DNA of 6,249 nucleotides from JANSYP01 sp039184415 (GTDB lineage Bacteria > Pseudomonadota > Alphaproteobacteria > Rhodobacterales > Rhodobacteraceae). The notes under the pieces are model-generated. The model saw nothing but the letters and a program-made list of their open reading frames with translations, made no database searches and was not told the DNA's origin. The DNA lies in contig JBCDBB010000195.1 in NCBI GenBank assembly GCA_039184415.1, forward strand, positions 1 to 6,249, in the 5' to 3' direction. Of this stretch, positions 1 to 6,159 are shown in pieces; within the stretch, counting starts at the first letter, position 1, and the number at the start of each line of letters is the position of its first letter. The position numbers and the translations under genes are program-made.

Positions 1-96
1 ATGGCAGGGATCATCGCCATAGGCATCATCGGTCTGCTGACGGATCAGGCCTTTCGCTACGCCCATGCCCGCCTTTTCTCCTATCAGAAGCGATGA
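1..96 (+). CDS. ABC transporter permease, C-terminal end (partial)
   Basis: Only the last 31 codons and the TGA stop are present; the ATG at position 1 is probably an internal methionine. The peptide has a hydrophobic stretch (IIAIGIIGLLTDQAF) followed by a basic, aromatic tail ending SYQKR. This is how NitT/TauT-type (SsuC/TauC-like) inner-membrane permeases finish: a last transmembrane helix containing a Gly-Leu-Leu-x-Asp turn, then a short cytosolic arginine-rich tail. The ATPase gene begins 3 bp after the stop, which supports the assignment as its membrane partner. The helix is seen; family membership is inferred mainly from that pattern and the neighbour. Confidence 0.7.
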   Translation: MAGIIAIGIIGLLTDQAFRYAHARLFSYQKR

Positions 97-99
97 TCC

Positions 100-900
100 A
101 TGGACGATTTCCTGAAAATCTCCAAAGTCTCGAAGACCTACTGGTCCGAGGACGGGAAGATTGAAACCAAAGTCGTTCTGCCGCTCTCGATGAGTATCGC
201 AGAAGGGGAACTGGTGATGTTTCTGGGCCCTTCCGGCTGCGGCAAGACCACCCTGATGCGTATCGTCGGCGGGCTGGAGACACAGGATCAGGGGGAAATC
301 TGGCTTCATGGGGACAAGCTCGCAGGGCCTGACCGCCGCCGCGGCATGGTGTTCCAGTCCTACTCATCATTCCCCTGGCTCAGCGTACGCGACAACATCA
401 GGTTCGGAACCCGTTACCGCAAGGATGTTTCGCCCGGCGAAAAGGAAGAGATTACAGATCACTACCTGAATATGGTCGGCCTGACCCGCTATGCCGATTT
501 CTACACCAACCGGATCTCGGGCGGGATGCGCCAGCGCGTGGCCATCGCCCGCACGCTGGCGTCGAATCCCGACATTCTGCTGATGGACGAGCCCTTCGGT
601 GCGCTCGATGCCCAGACCCGCGAGCATCTGCAGTTCCAGCTCATGGACATCAACAAGAGCGAAAAGAAGACCACGATCTTTGTGACCCATGACGTGGAGG
701 AGGCGATCCTGCTGGCCAACCGGATCATCATCTTCTCGTCCCGGCCGGCGCGGATCGTCCGGGAAATCGATGTCGGTGCGCTCCTGCCGGCCCAGCAGAG
801 GCGCGACGGGACCGCCGATGCGGAGGTCTTCATGACGTTGCGCTCGGAGATCCTGCAGATCATCCGCGCGGAATATGCGCACACGCCCGAGGCTGTCTGA
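100..900 (+). CDS. ABC transporter ATP-binding protein, NitT/TauT (SsuB/TauB-like) type
   Basis: The ATPase subunit of an importer; it hydrolyses ATP at the inner face of the cytoplasmic membrane to drive solute uptake. All nucleotide-binding-domain motifs are intact in the 266 aa: Walker A GPSGCGKT (residues 43-50), Q-loop glutamine 86 in VFQSY, signature ISGGMRQR (139-146), Walker B ILLMDEP (159-165), D-loop ALD (168-170) and switch histidine 197 in THD. The FQSYSSFPWLSVRDNI stretch after the Q-loop and the C-terminal SSRPARIVREI segment are typical of the nitrate/sulfonate/taurine/pyrimidine-precursor group. Length is normal for that group. The ATG lies 3 bp after the permease stop, with only a weak ribosome site, so translational coupling is likely. 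The substrate is set by a binding protein that is outside the window, so it cannot be named. Confidence 0.95.
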   Translation: MDDFLKISKVSKTYWSEDGKIETKVVLPLSMSIAEGELVMFLGPSGCGKTTLMRIVGGLETQDQGEIWLHGDKLAGPDRRRGMVFQSYSSFPWLSVRDNIRFGTRYRKDVSPGEKEEITDHYLNMVGLTRYADFYTNRISGGMRQRVAIARTLASNPDILLMDEPFGALDAQTREHLQFQLMDINKSEKKTTIFVTHDVEEAILLANRIIIFSSRPARIVREIDVGALLPAQQRRDGTADAEVFMTLRSEILQIIRAEYAHTPEAV

Positions 901-901
901 G

Positions 902-1672
902 ATGACCGGGGTGGCAGGCAAGAAAGTGCTGATCACCGGGGCCAATCGCGGCATCGGGCGCGGGCTCGCGGAAGGCTTTCTGGCGGCCGGGGCAGAAGTT
1001 ACCATCGTGGCACTGGAGGACGATGTGGCCGAGGTCGCCGCGGATCTGGCAAAGTCCTATGGGCGCAAGGTCGGGCATATCGCGTGCGACATCGCTGATC
1101 TGGAGCAGGTCAAAGCGCTGCGCGACGGAGTTGAGCGGGTTGATGTTCTGATCAACAATGCAGGCTTTGAGTTTATCACGCCGATTGCCGAGACCGGGGC
1201 GCATGTCGATGAGACGTTTCGCAGGATCATTGAAATCAATGTCATCGGAACTTTCTCGGTGACGCGGCATCTGCTTGACGTGGTCCCCGACGGAGGCCGC
1301 ATTGTGAATACCGCATCGATGTGGGGCAAAACGGCTGTGGCGGAGTTCAGCGGCTACTGCGCGTCCAAGCATGCGATCATCGGTCTGACCCGCTCGCTGG
1401 CGCAAGAGCTTGCGCCGCGGCAGATACCGGTGAACGCGGTCTGTCCGGGCTGGGTGAGAACCGTGGCCTCCATGCGCTCGCTCAGTCACATGGCGGCGCG
1501 CCGGAACCGAACGGAGGCTGAGCTGTTGGACGAAATCGTCGGCGCGCAGGCGTTGGGCGGCTTGATGGAGCCCGCGGACATGGTGGCGACATATCTCTTC
1601 CTCGCCGGACCCGCGGCGGCCAACATCACCGGTCAGTCCTTTACGGTCGACCGGGGGGAACTGATGCAGTGA
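902..1672 (+). CDS. SDR-family NAD(P)-dependent oxidoreductase (first of two)
   Basis: A classical short-chain dehydrogenase of 256 aa, probably cytosolic, that interconverts an alcohol and a carbonyl using NAD(P). Visible motifs: glycine-rich TGANRGIG (12-19), D63 in CDI, NNAG (85-88), N113, catalytic S139, Y152 and K156 (YCASK), and CPGWVRT (181-187). The start chosen is the ATG one base after the ATPase stop; the frame stays open upstream to an ATG at 875, but that would add nine residues inside the ATPase gene before the normal SDR N-terminus. A weak GAGG lies nine bases upstream. The end of beta-strand 2 reads IVALEDD, without the usual acidic residue at the NAD-selecting position, so cofactor preference is unclear. 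It overlaps the next SDR gene by 4 bp. Substrate unknown. Confidence 0.92.
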   Translation: MTGVAGKKVLITGANRGIGRGLAEGFLAAGAEVTIVALEDDVAEVAADLAKSYGRKVGHIACDIADLEQVKALRDGVERVDVLINNAGFEFITPIAETGAHVDETFRRIIEINVIGTFSVTRHLLDVVPDGGRIVNTASMWGKTAVAEFSGYCASKHAIIGLTRSLAQELAPRQIPVNAVCPGWVRTVASMRSLSHMAARRNRTEAELLDEIVGAQALGGLMEPADMVATYLFLAGPAAANITGQSFTVDRGELMQ

Positions 1673-2382
1673 GCGAGCTTTCAGGTCAGGTCGCGCTCGT
1701 CACAGGCGCGGCGCAGGGTATTGGCGCAGCGGTCGCGACTGCTTTGCACGAGGGGGGCGCGCGCGTCCTGGGCGCGGACGTCAAGCCCGCCGGTTCGGGC
1801 GCTTGCAGATCAGTCGAGTGCGATGTCTCCGATCCCGGCAGCGTCAACGCTCTTTTCGAAAGCATCGATGACGTCGAGGGTCGGCTCGATCTGGTCGTCA
1901 ACGCGGCGGGCATCCTGCACGAGGCGTCGATCCTTGACACCTCCGTCGACAAGTTCGAGCGGCTCGTTGCGGTCAATCTGCGGGGCTCCTTCCTGATTGC
2001 GCAAGGTGCGGCGCGAATGATGAAAGGCGCAGGGCATGGCCGGATCCTGCTCGTGTCCTCGGAACTCGCGACTTTGGGGCGTGCCGATTTCAGCGCCTAT
2101 TGCGCGTCGAAGGCCGGGGTCGAGGGGCTGACGCGCGCGCTGGCCCGGGAACTGGCGCCCGATATTACAGTCAACGCCATCGCGCCGGGCCCGGTGGATA
2201 CACCGATGCTCGCGGTCGAGAACATGTCGCAGGAGTGGATCGAAAAGGAATTCGACATCCCTCTGAAGCGGATCGGACGGCCAGAAGAGATCGGTGCGCT
2301 GGCGCGGTTTCTCTGCGGTCCGGATGCCGGGTTTTTCACCGGTCAGACGGTAAGCCCAAACGGCGGCGCGGTGATGATCTGA
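1669..2382 (+). CDS. SDR-family NAD(P)-dependent oxidoreductase (second of two)
   Basis: A second classical short-chain dehydrogenase, 237 aa. It starts with GTG inside a GTGA overlap with the upstream stop, and a strong purine-rich ribosome site (GGGGGGAA, 1653-1660) lies eight bases upstream. Motifs: TGAAQGIG (12-19), D37 at the end of beta-2 (GAD, which favours NAD), D52 in CDV, NAAG (78-81), N103, catalytic S131, Y144 and K148 (YCASK), APGPVDTPM (172-180), and a C-terminal FFTGQTVSPNGG segment typical of FabG-like or 2,3-dihydroxy-type SDRs. It resembles the upstream SDR in fold but is clearly divergent, so the pair may catalyse successive steps, or act as two subunits. The precise reaction cannot be read from sequence; a fatty-acid FabG role is unlikely in this operon. 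Confidence 0.92.
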   Translation: MSELSGQVALVTGAAQGIGAAVATALHEGGARVLGADVKPAGSGACRSVECDVSDPGSVNALFESIDDVEGRLDLVVNAAGILHEASILDTSVDKFERLVAVNLRGSFLIAQGAARMMKGAGHGRILLVSSELATLGRADFSAYCASKAGVEGLTRALARELAPDITVNAIAPGPVDTPMLAVENMSQEWIEKEFDIPLKRIGRPEEIGALARFLCGPDAGFFTGQTVSPNGGAVMI

Positions 2383-2396
2383 GGAGAGTTGGCAAG

Positions 2397-3308
2397 ATGC
2401 TACAACGACCGGTTTCTTGGCCGAACGGCGCCAAAGTGGCCTGTGCCATAACGCTCGACATGGATGCGGACAGCCTTGTGCATATTCACCATGGCGCAGG
2501 CGCACAGGACAAGCTCTCGGCAACGTCGATGCTCCGCTACGGCCCTGATGTCGCCATTCCCAGAATCCTGGAGACGTACCGCCGTTTCGGTCTGAAACAG
2601 ACCTTCTTCATCCCCGCCTGGTGCATCGAAAACCACCCCAGGGCGGTGGAACAGATCGTTCAGGACGGCCACGAGATCGGCTATCACGGCTATATTCACG
2701 AGGCGCCCAACAGCCTGTCCCCTCAACAGGAACTGGATTGGATGTGCCGCTCGATCGAGATTATCGAGGCGCATTCAGGCAAAAGGCCCCGGGGCAATCG
2801 CTCGCCGCTCTACCACATGTCCGCGTCCACGCCGGGTTTTCTGACCGATCAGGGGTTCCTGTATGACAGCTCCCTGATGGGGGACGATGTGCCCTATGTC
2901 CTGGAGACGTCCCAGGGCCGGATGTGGGAGCTTCCGGTCAGTTGGGCCACCGATGATTGGCCCCCCTACGTCCATGCGCCTGATCTGGGCTATATGTTCC
3001 CGCCGCAAGCGCCGGAGCGCGCGATGGACATCTTCATGGCGGAATTCGAAGCCCTGCGCCGTGCACCCGGGGGCCTATGGATCGGTGTCTGGCACCCATT
3101 CGTCAGTGGACGGCTGTCCCGCTGGCAGCGGGTCGAACGGATGATCGAGTACATGCTGGAAACGGGCGATGTCTGGCTCGCAACCTTTGAAGAGATCGCC
3201 GTGCATGTTGCGGAGCAGTCGTCCGCGGGAAAATACGTGCCACGCGTCGACAAGTTGCCATACTGCGACGGGGTGCAGGTTCCCGACGCGCTTCTCGGCA
3301 AGGCGTGA
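2397..3308 (+). CDS. CE4/NodB-fold hydrolase (polysaccharide deacetylase family, PuuE/HpPgdA-like)
   Basis: A 303-aa metal-dependent hydrolase of the polysaccharide deacetylase superfamily. Metal and catalytic motifs: the Asp motif LDMDAD (D21 and D23), HGYIH (H97 and H101, the two metal histidines), RSPLY (135-139, the R-x-P motif), LPVSWATDDWPPY (179-191), and H233 in WHPFVSGR, the C-terminal catalytic-histidine region. This pattern (FIPAW, GHEIGYHGYIHE, SGKRP, HPFVSGR) matches the HpPgdA/allantoinase-PuuE/cyclic-imidase branch better than secreted chitin or xylan deacetylases. There is no signal peptide or membrane segment, so a cytosolic small-molecule C-N hydrolase (amide, cyclic imide or ureide) is favoured. 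The ATG at 2397 is chosen because GAGGAG lies about ten bases upstream and 14 bp after the SDR stop; the long upstream extension of the frame runs through the SDR gene. Last gene of the operon. Confidence 0.9.
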   Translation: MLQRPVSWPNGAKVACAITLDMDADSLVHIHHGAGAQDKLSATSMLRYGPDVAIPRILETYRRFGLKQTFFIPAWCIENHPRAVEQIVQDGHEIGYHGYIHEAPNSLSPQQELDWMCRSIEIIEAHSGKRPRGNRSPLYHMSASTPGFLTDQGFLYDSSLMGDDVPYVLETSQGRMWELPVSWATDDWPPYVHAPDLGYMFPPQAPERAMDIFMAEFEALRRAPGGLWIGVWHPFVSGRLSRWQRVERMIEYMLETGDVWLATFEEIAVHVAEQSSAGKYVPRVDKLPYCDGVQVPDALLGKA

Positions 3309-3314
3309 ATACGT

Positions 3315-3357
3315 GGTCCGGTGACCGAAGCCGCAACACAAGCCTCAAAACCGGACC
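3315..3357 (+). terminator. Inverted repeat after the operon, possible transcript end
   Basis: A perfect 8-bp inverted repeat: GGTCCGGT (3315-3322) and ACCGGACC (3350-3357), separated by a 27-nt loop. It begins seven bases after the hydrolase stop codon. No T-tract follows, so it is not a canonical intrinsic terminator. It could be a 3' end-stabilising stem or part of a factor-dependent end. It lies in the convergent gap facing the sigma-factor gene, where a terminator is expected. No better hairpin was seen for the minus-strand gene. Confidence 0.3.
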
Positions 3358-3429
3358 TTCGTCATCAGGGTGTTCCCCAACCTCTTCATGGGTGTGGAAC
3401 TCAATGGCAACCAAGTGGCAGCGTCACAT

Positions 3430-4320
3430 CTACGAATGTCCGCATAGAGCGTCGTACTTTTGCAGAAAGCTATCGAGACCAAGATCCTGCTGACGCAAAG
3501 CTGCCCTCAACCGTTCGAAACCGCGTTCGCGCAGTTGGCGAACCCGTTCCTTCGAGATTCCATAGTGCGCGCCGATGCCTTTCAGTGTCGCCGGAGGATC
3601 TGCGACCTGGGTCGCGATGATGATCTCGCGTTCGCGATCGGGCAGTTTAGCAAGCGCATCCACAAGGATGCGGCGGAGCCCGGCGGTCTCCAGCTTCTGC
3701 AGCGCCAATGGCTCTTCGAGGCTGGTCGGATCAACCAGAAGTGCGAGGCGATCCGCGCCTTCCTCGCCCTGCGCTGGCGCATTCAATGATTGGTCGCTTC
3801 CCGTGACCTGAGCGCGCAAGGCTGCCGCCCGTCGTCGATCCACCCCGAGTGCTGCCGCAAGCTGCGCGTCCGCATCGGTCCGGTTCTTTTCGGGAAACGC
3901 GCTCATCTCTGCATCGAGGCCGGCGATTTGGACAGCTGCCCTGCGCGACTGGACTGAGTTCGGCCGCCGGACCACTGAACCATTGGCCCGCACATAGGCC
4001 TGCACTTCAGAACGCACCCACCAGATCGCATAGGTCGAAAAACGGATCTCACGCTCTCGGTCGAACCGGTCGGCGGCCTTCATGAGCCCGATATTGGCCT
4101 GCTGGACAAGGTCCGGGTCGGCCTCGCCGGATCGCGGTCTGTATCGTTTGGCGACGGAAACGGCCAATGGGGCAAAGGCGGCGACAAGACGGTTCCGCGC
4201 CCGCCGGTCACCGCGCTCCTGCCAGGCGCAAAGCAACTGATGCTCTTCCTCCGCGGACAGCATGTCGACAGTGCGGACGCGGCGGGCGCGGTGGCTGATG
4301 TTCCTGATGGGTTTGTTCAT
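3430..4320 (-). CDS. Sigma-70 family RNA polymerase sigma factor, sigma-32 (RpoH)-like
   Basis: An alternative sigma factor of 296 aa that would direct RNA polymerase to a specific promoter set. Region 1.2/2.1 starts at about LSAEEEHQLL (21-30). Region 2 is well preserved: DLVQQANIGLMKAADRFD (70-87) and RFSTYAIWWVRSEVQAYV (93-110), the latter very close to RpoH region 2.3/2.4. Region 4 is clear: LPDREREIIIATQ (226-238) and an HTH with YGISKERVRQLRERGFERL (253-271). The segment after region 2.4 reads NGSVVRRPNSVQSRRAAVQI (113-132) where heat-shock sigma factors have the conserved RpoH box; the box is not recognisable here. ATG at 4320 is preferred over a TTG at 4332; neither has a strong ribosome site. 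Divergent from the MarR gene and probably controlled from the same operator region. The genuine RpoH is probably elsewhere in the genome. Confidence 0.9.
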   Translation of the reverse strand: MNKPIRNISHRARRVRTVDMLSAEEEHQLLCAWQERGDRRARNRLVAAFAPLAVSVAKRYRPRSGEADPDLVQQANIGLMKAADRFDREREIRFSTYAIWWVRSEVQAYVRANGSVVRRPNSVQSRRAAVQIAGLDAEMSAFPEKNRTDADAQLAAALGVDRRRAAALRAQVTGSDQSLNAPAQGEEGADRLALLVDPTSLEEPLALQKLETAGLRRILVDALAKLPDREREIIIATQVADPPATLKGIGAHYGISKERVRQLRERGFERLRAALRQQDLGLDSFLQKYDALCGHS

Positions 4321-4337
4321 TGTGATCGCCAATTTGA

Positions 4338-4350
4338 TGTCGAATCGACA
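4338..4350. promoter_or_regulatory. Perfect 13-bp dyad, candidate operator at the sigma-gene promoter
   Basis: TGTCGA-A-TCGACA is a perfect inverted repeat with 6-bp arms and a single central base. It sits 18-30 bases upstream of the sigma-factor ATG, overlapping the predicted minus-strand start site and touching the -10 element. A protein bound here would block transcription of the sigma gene. Which protein binds is unknown; the divergent MarR is the obvious candidate. Confidence 0.4.
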
Positions 4351-4377
4351 CTAGTTTCGTCACTTGGCAATTGTCAA
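4348..4377 (-). promoter_or_regulatory. Predicted promoter of the sigma-factor gene
   Basis: On the minus strand there is a perfect -35 hexamer TTGACA (4377 to 4372). With an 18-base spacer, the -10 would be TAGTGT (4353 to 4348), a weak match keeping T, A and the final T. The transcript would start near 4341, about 20 bases before the ATG at 4320. The -35 is convincing; the -10 is uncertain. Confidence 0.4.
4364..4377. promoter_or_regulatory. 14-bp near-palindrome, candidate MarR operator
   Basis: TTGGCAATTGTCAA pairs at six of seven positions about its centre (only 4367/4374 mismatch). Its length and AT-rich centre are typical of MarR-family operators. It contains the -35 elements of both divergent promoters (TTGTCA on +, TTGACA on -), so one bound dimer could shut down both directions. 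It lies about 30 bases upstream of the MarR ATG, consistent with autoregulation. Confidence 0.45.
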
Positions 4378-4399
4378 AGTAATTTCGAAACGCTATCTG
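4371..4399 (+). promoter_or_regulatory. Predicted promoter of the MarR-mrp operon
   Basis: -35 TTGTCA (4371-4376, five of six consensus), a 17-base spacer that contains the palindrome TTTCGAAA (4383-4390), and -10 TATCTG (4394-4399, weak). The predicted start site falls at about 4406, which is the A of the MarR ATG, so the transcript may be leaderless. The -10 is the weak point of this call. Confidence 0.35.
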
Positions 4400-4405
4400 T
4401 TTGCC

Positions 4406-4996
4406 ATGACCGATGAGCTTCAGACACCGGATCGCATCGCGCAATTGCTGGTTCATATCGGCCGCGCCGCACGGAGCGAAGATGCCGGCTCCGAGTTGAC
4501 AGCCGCGCAATGGACCTGCCTGCGTTTCCTCGCGCGCGCCAACGGCAGCACGCGTACTCCGTCGGCCTTCGCCAGCTTTCAGGCGACGACGCGGGGCACG
4601 GCGTCGCAGATCATCAAGTCGCTGGAGCGCCGGGGACTTGTCGCCGGGACCCGCTCGGATCGTGACAGGCGGAGCGTGTGTTTCGACCTGACCGACGAAG
4701 GCAGCGCTATCCTGAAGCGCGATCCGCTTCGGGATCTGATCGGCGTGATCGATGGTCTCGGGGCGCGGGAGCGCGACCGTTTCCTGGCCACTCTGTCACG
4801 GCTGACATCGACGCTTGCCATGCGTCGGGAACTGCCCGCTTTTGGGACCTGCCGGGATTGCAGTCACTTCGCAACGTCCGGGGACACCGCCTATTGCGCC
4901 TGTATGGCAGCAGAGCTGGCGGCCGCCGATATCCCGAAGCTCTGCGCGAGCTATGCACCAACCAACAGGCCGCAAAGCCAGGAAATCCGAAAATGA
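4406..4996 (+). CDS. MarR-family transcriptional regulator with Cys-rich C-terminal tail
   Basis: A winged-helix regulator of 196 aa. The core shows the MarR pattern: TAAQWTCLRFLA (32-43), recognition-helix region TTRGTASQIIKSLERRGLV (61-79), and the wing RSDRDRRSVCFDLTDEG (83-99) with the family's D-x-R-R. What is unusual is about 45 extra residues after the dimerisation helices carrying C149, C152, C164, C166 and C180 (C-x2-C, then C-x-C, then C). Such spacing could hold a metal or Fe-S cluster or a redox switch. The ATG at 4406 is preferred; the frame is open to a TTG at 4364, but that lies inside the -35/operator dyad. No ribosome site precedes the ATG. The stop overlaps the Mrp ATG (ATGA), so the two are coupled. 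Likely an autorepressor that also controls the divergent sigma gene; this is inferred from the dyads. Confidence 0.88.
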   Translation: MTDELQTPDRIAQLLVHIGRAARSEDAGSELTAAQWTCLRFLARANGSTRTPSAFASFQATTRGTASQIIKSLERRGLVAGTRSDRDRRSVCFDLTDEGSAILKRDPLRDLIGVIDGLGARERDRFLATLSRLTSTLAMRRELPAFGTCRDCSHFATSGDTAYCACMAAELAAADIPKLCASYAPTNRPQSQEIRK

Positions 4997-6159
4997 CCCA
5001 GACAGAACCGCCGGCAGGCCCTCGCATGATCGCCATCAGCAGCGGCAAGGGCGGCGTGGGCAAATCCACAGTGACCGCCAACATTGCCGTTGCCATGGCC
5101 GAGGCGGGGCTGTCTGTCGGCGTCGTGGATGCCGACATCTATGGCCCGTCCATTCCCCGGATGCTTGGCATCGCAGCGGAAAAACCCGCGACATCGGCGG
5201 ATCAGAAGGTCATACCGGCCAGCGCCTATGGCGTGAAGGTCATCTCCATGGCCATGCTGACGGATGATGACAGGCCCGCGATCCTGCGCGGCCCCATGGT
5301 GACGAAGTACCTCCAGATGTTCGTGCGCCAGGTGGAGTGGGGCGCGCTGGACGTGCTCCTCCTCGATCTTCCGCCGGGGACCGGGGACATCCAGCTGACC
5401 CTCGCGCAGGCCTTTCCGCTTGCCGGCGCCGTGGTGGTCAGCACGCCGCAGGATGTCAGCCTCAAGATCGCCCGGCGCGGACTGCGGATGATGGAGCAGG
5501 TCAATGTGCCGATACTTGGCGTGATCGAGAATATGAGCGGTTTCACCTGCCCGTCCTGCGGAACCGTGACGCATATCTTCCACCAGGGCGGCGGTGCGGC
5601 CATCGCTCAGGAGCTGGGGGTGCCCTTTCTTGGCAAGGTGCCTCTCGACCCGACCGTGGTCGACTGCGGCGACGACGGCAAGCCCCTGATCCGTGCGGCA
5701 CCCGATAGCCCGGCCGCAGAAGCCTATCGGAACATCGCGGGCGCTTTGTCTCAGACGGAAAACGGAACGGCGGGGATCTCGACACCCTTTGCGTGGTCCC
5801 TCGCCGACGGCACTGGCAAGCCCTCGCCTGTTCCGCCCGCGCCCGGCGGACCTGTAAACCGCCTCGCCGCGATCGACCACGGCGATGGCGGGCTGATCCT
5901 GCGCTGGGCCGACGGTGCCGAGCAGCGCCATACCGACCGCGATCTCCGTCTTGCCTGTCAGTGCGCGAAATGCCGCGATGAGGTGACGGGCGCGCGTCTG
6001 CTCGACCCCGAGAACGTGCCTCTCGATCTGAGCCTCACGCGCATCTGGAGCGTGGGGAACTATGCTCTCGGCCTCGCCTTCAGCGACGGGCACGACACAG
6101 GCATTTACACCTTCAAAGCGCTCCGCGCCATGACGAGCGCGGAGCTTGAAGATGTCTGA
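4993..6159 (+). CDS. Mrp/ApbC/NBP35-type Fe-S carrier ATPase fused to a C-terminal DUF971 domain
   Basis: A 388-aa P-loop ATPase that is expected to carry Fe-S clusters to client apoproteins in the cytosol. Deviant Walker A KGGVGKST (19-26) with the signature lysine; VVDADIYGPS (44-53); switch/Walker B LLLDLPPGTGD (122-132); STPQDVSL (150-157); and the cluster-bridging CPSC pair C186/C189 in ENMSGFTCPSCG. After a Pro/Gly linker (about 270-288) comes a DUF971/GBBH-like N domain, about 291-378, with DLRLACQCAKCRDE (C322, C324, C327), which can bind a metal or cluster. The N-terminal DUF59/MIP18 domain found in many bacterial Mrp proteins and in plant HCF101 is absent. ATG at 4993 is chosen for the ATGA overlap with MarR and an AGGA ribosome site (4980-4983, nine-base spacing). 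The frame upstream is open but lies inside MarR. It overlaps the next gene by 8 bp. Confidence 0.93.
   Translation: MTQTEPPAGPRMIAISSGKGGVGKSTVTANIAVAMAEAGLSVGVVDADIYGPSIPRMLGIAAEKPATSADQKVIPASAYGVKVISMAMLTDDDRPAILRGPMVTKYLQMFVRQVEWGALDVLLLDLPPGTGDIQLTLAQAFPLAGAVVVSTPQDVSLKIARRGLRMMEQVNVPILGVIENMSGFTCPSCGTVTHIFHQGGGAAIAQELGVPFLGKVPLDPTVVDCGDDGKPLIRAAPDSPAAEAYRNIAGALSQTENGTAGISTPFAWSLADGTGKPSPVPPAPGGPVNRLAAIDHGDGGLILRWADGAEQRHTDRDLRLACQCAKCRDEVTGARLLDPENVPLDLSLTRIWSVGNYALGLAFSDGHDTGIYTFKALRAMTSAELEDV

Noticed and set aside
875..901. Earlier ATG for the first SDR
   Set aside because: Adds nine basic residues within the ATPase gene before the normal SDR start; the ATG at 902 fits the family better.
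2100..2396. N-terminal extension of the CE4 hydrolase frame
   Set aside because: Lies inside the second SDR gene; the family N-terminus and a ribosome site support the ATG at 2397.
1810..2523. Minus-strand open frame opposite the second SDR and the hydrolase start
   Set aside because: Covers two well-supported + strand genes, has no recognisable motifs, and is rich in Arg/His/Pro typical of antisense frames.
3305..3620. Small + strand open frames across the convergent gap and into the end of the sigma gene
   Set aside because: Mostly antisense to the sigma region 4 coding sequence, no ribosome sites and no protein-like composition.
4678..4992. N-terminal extension of the Mrp frame that might have encoded a DUF59 domain
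   Set aside because: Translation is Arg/Gly-rich with no DUF59 pattern and overlaps the MarR gene; the ATGA start at 4993 has a ribosome site.
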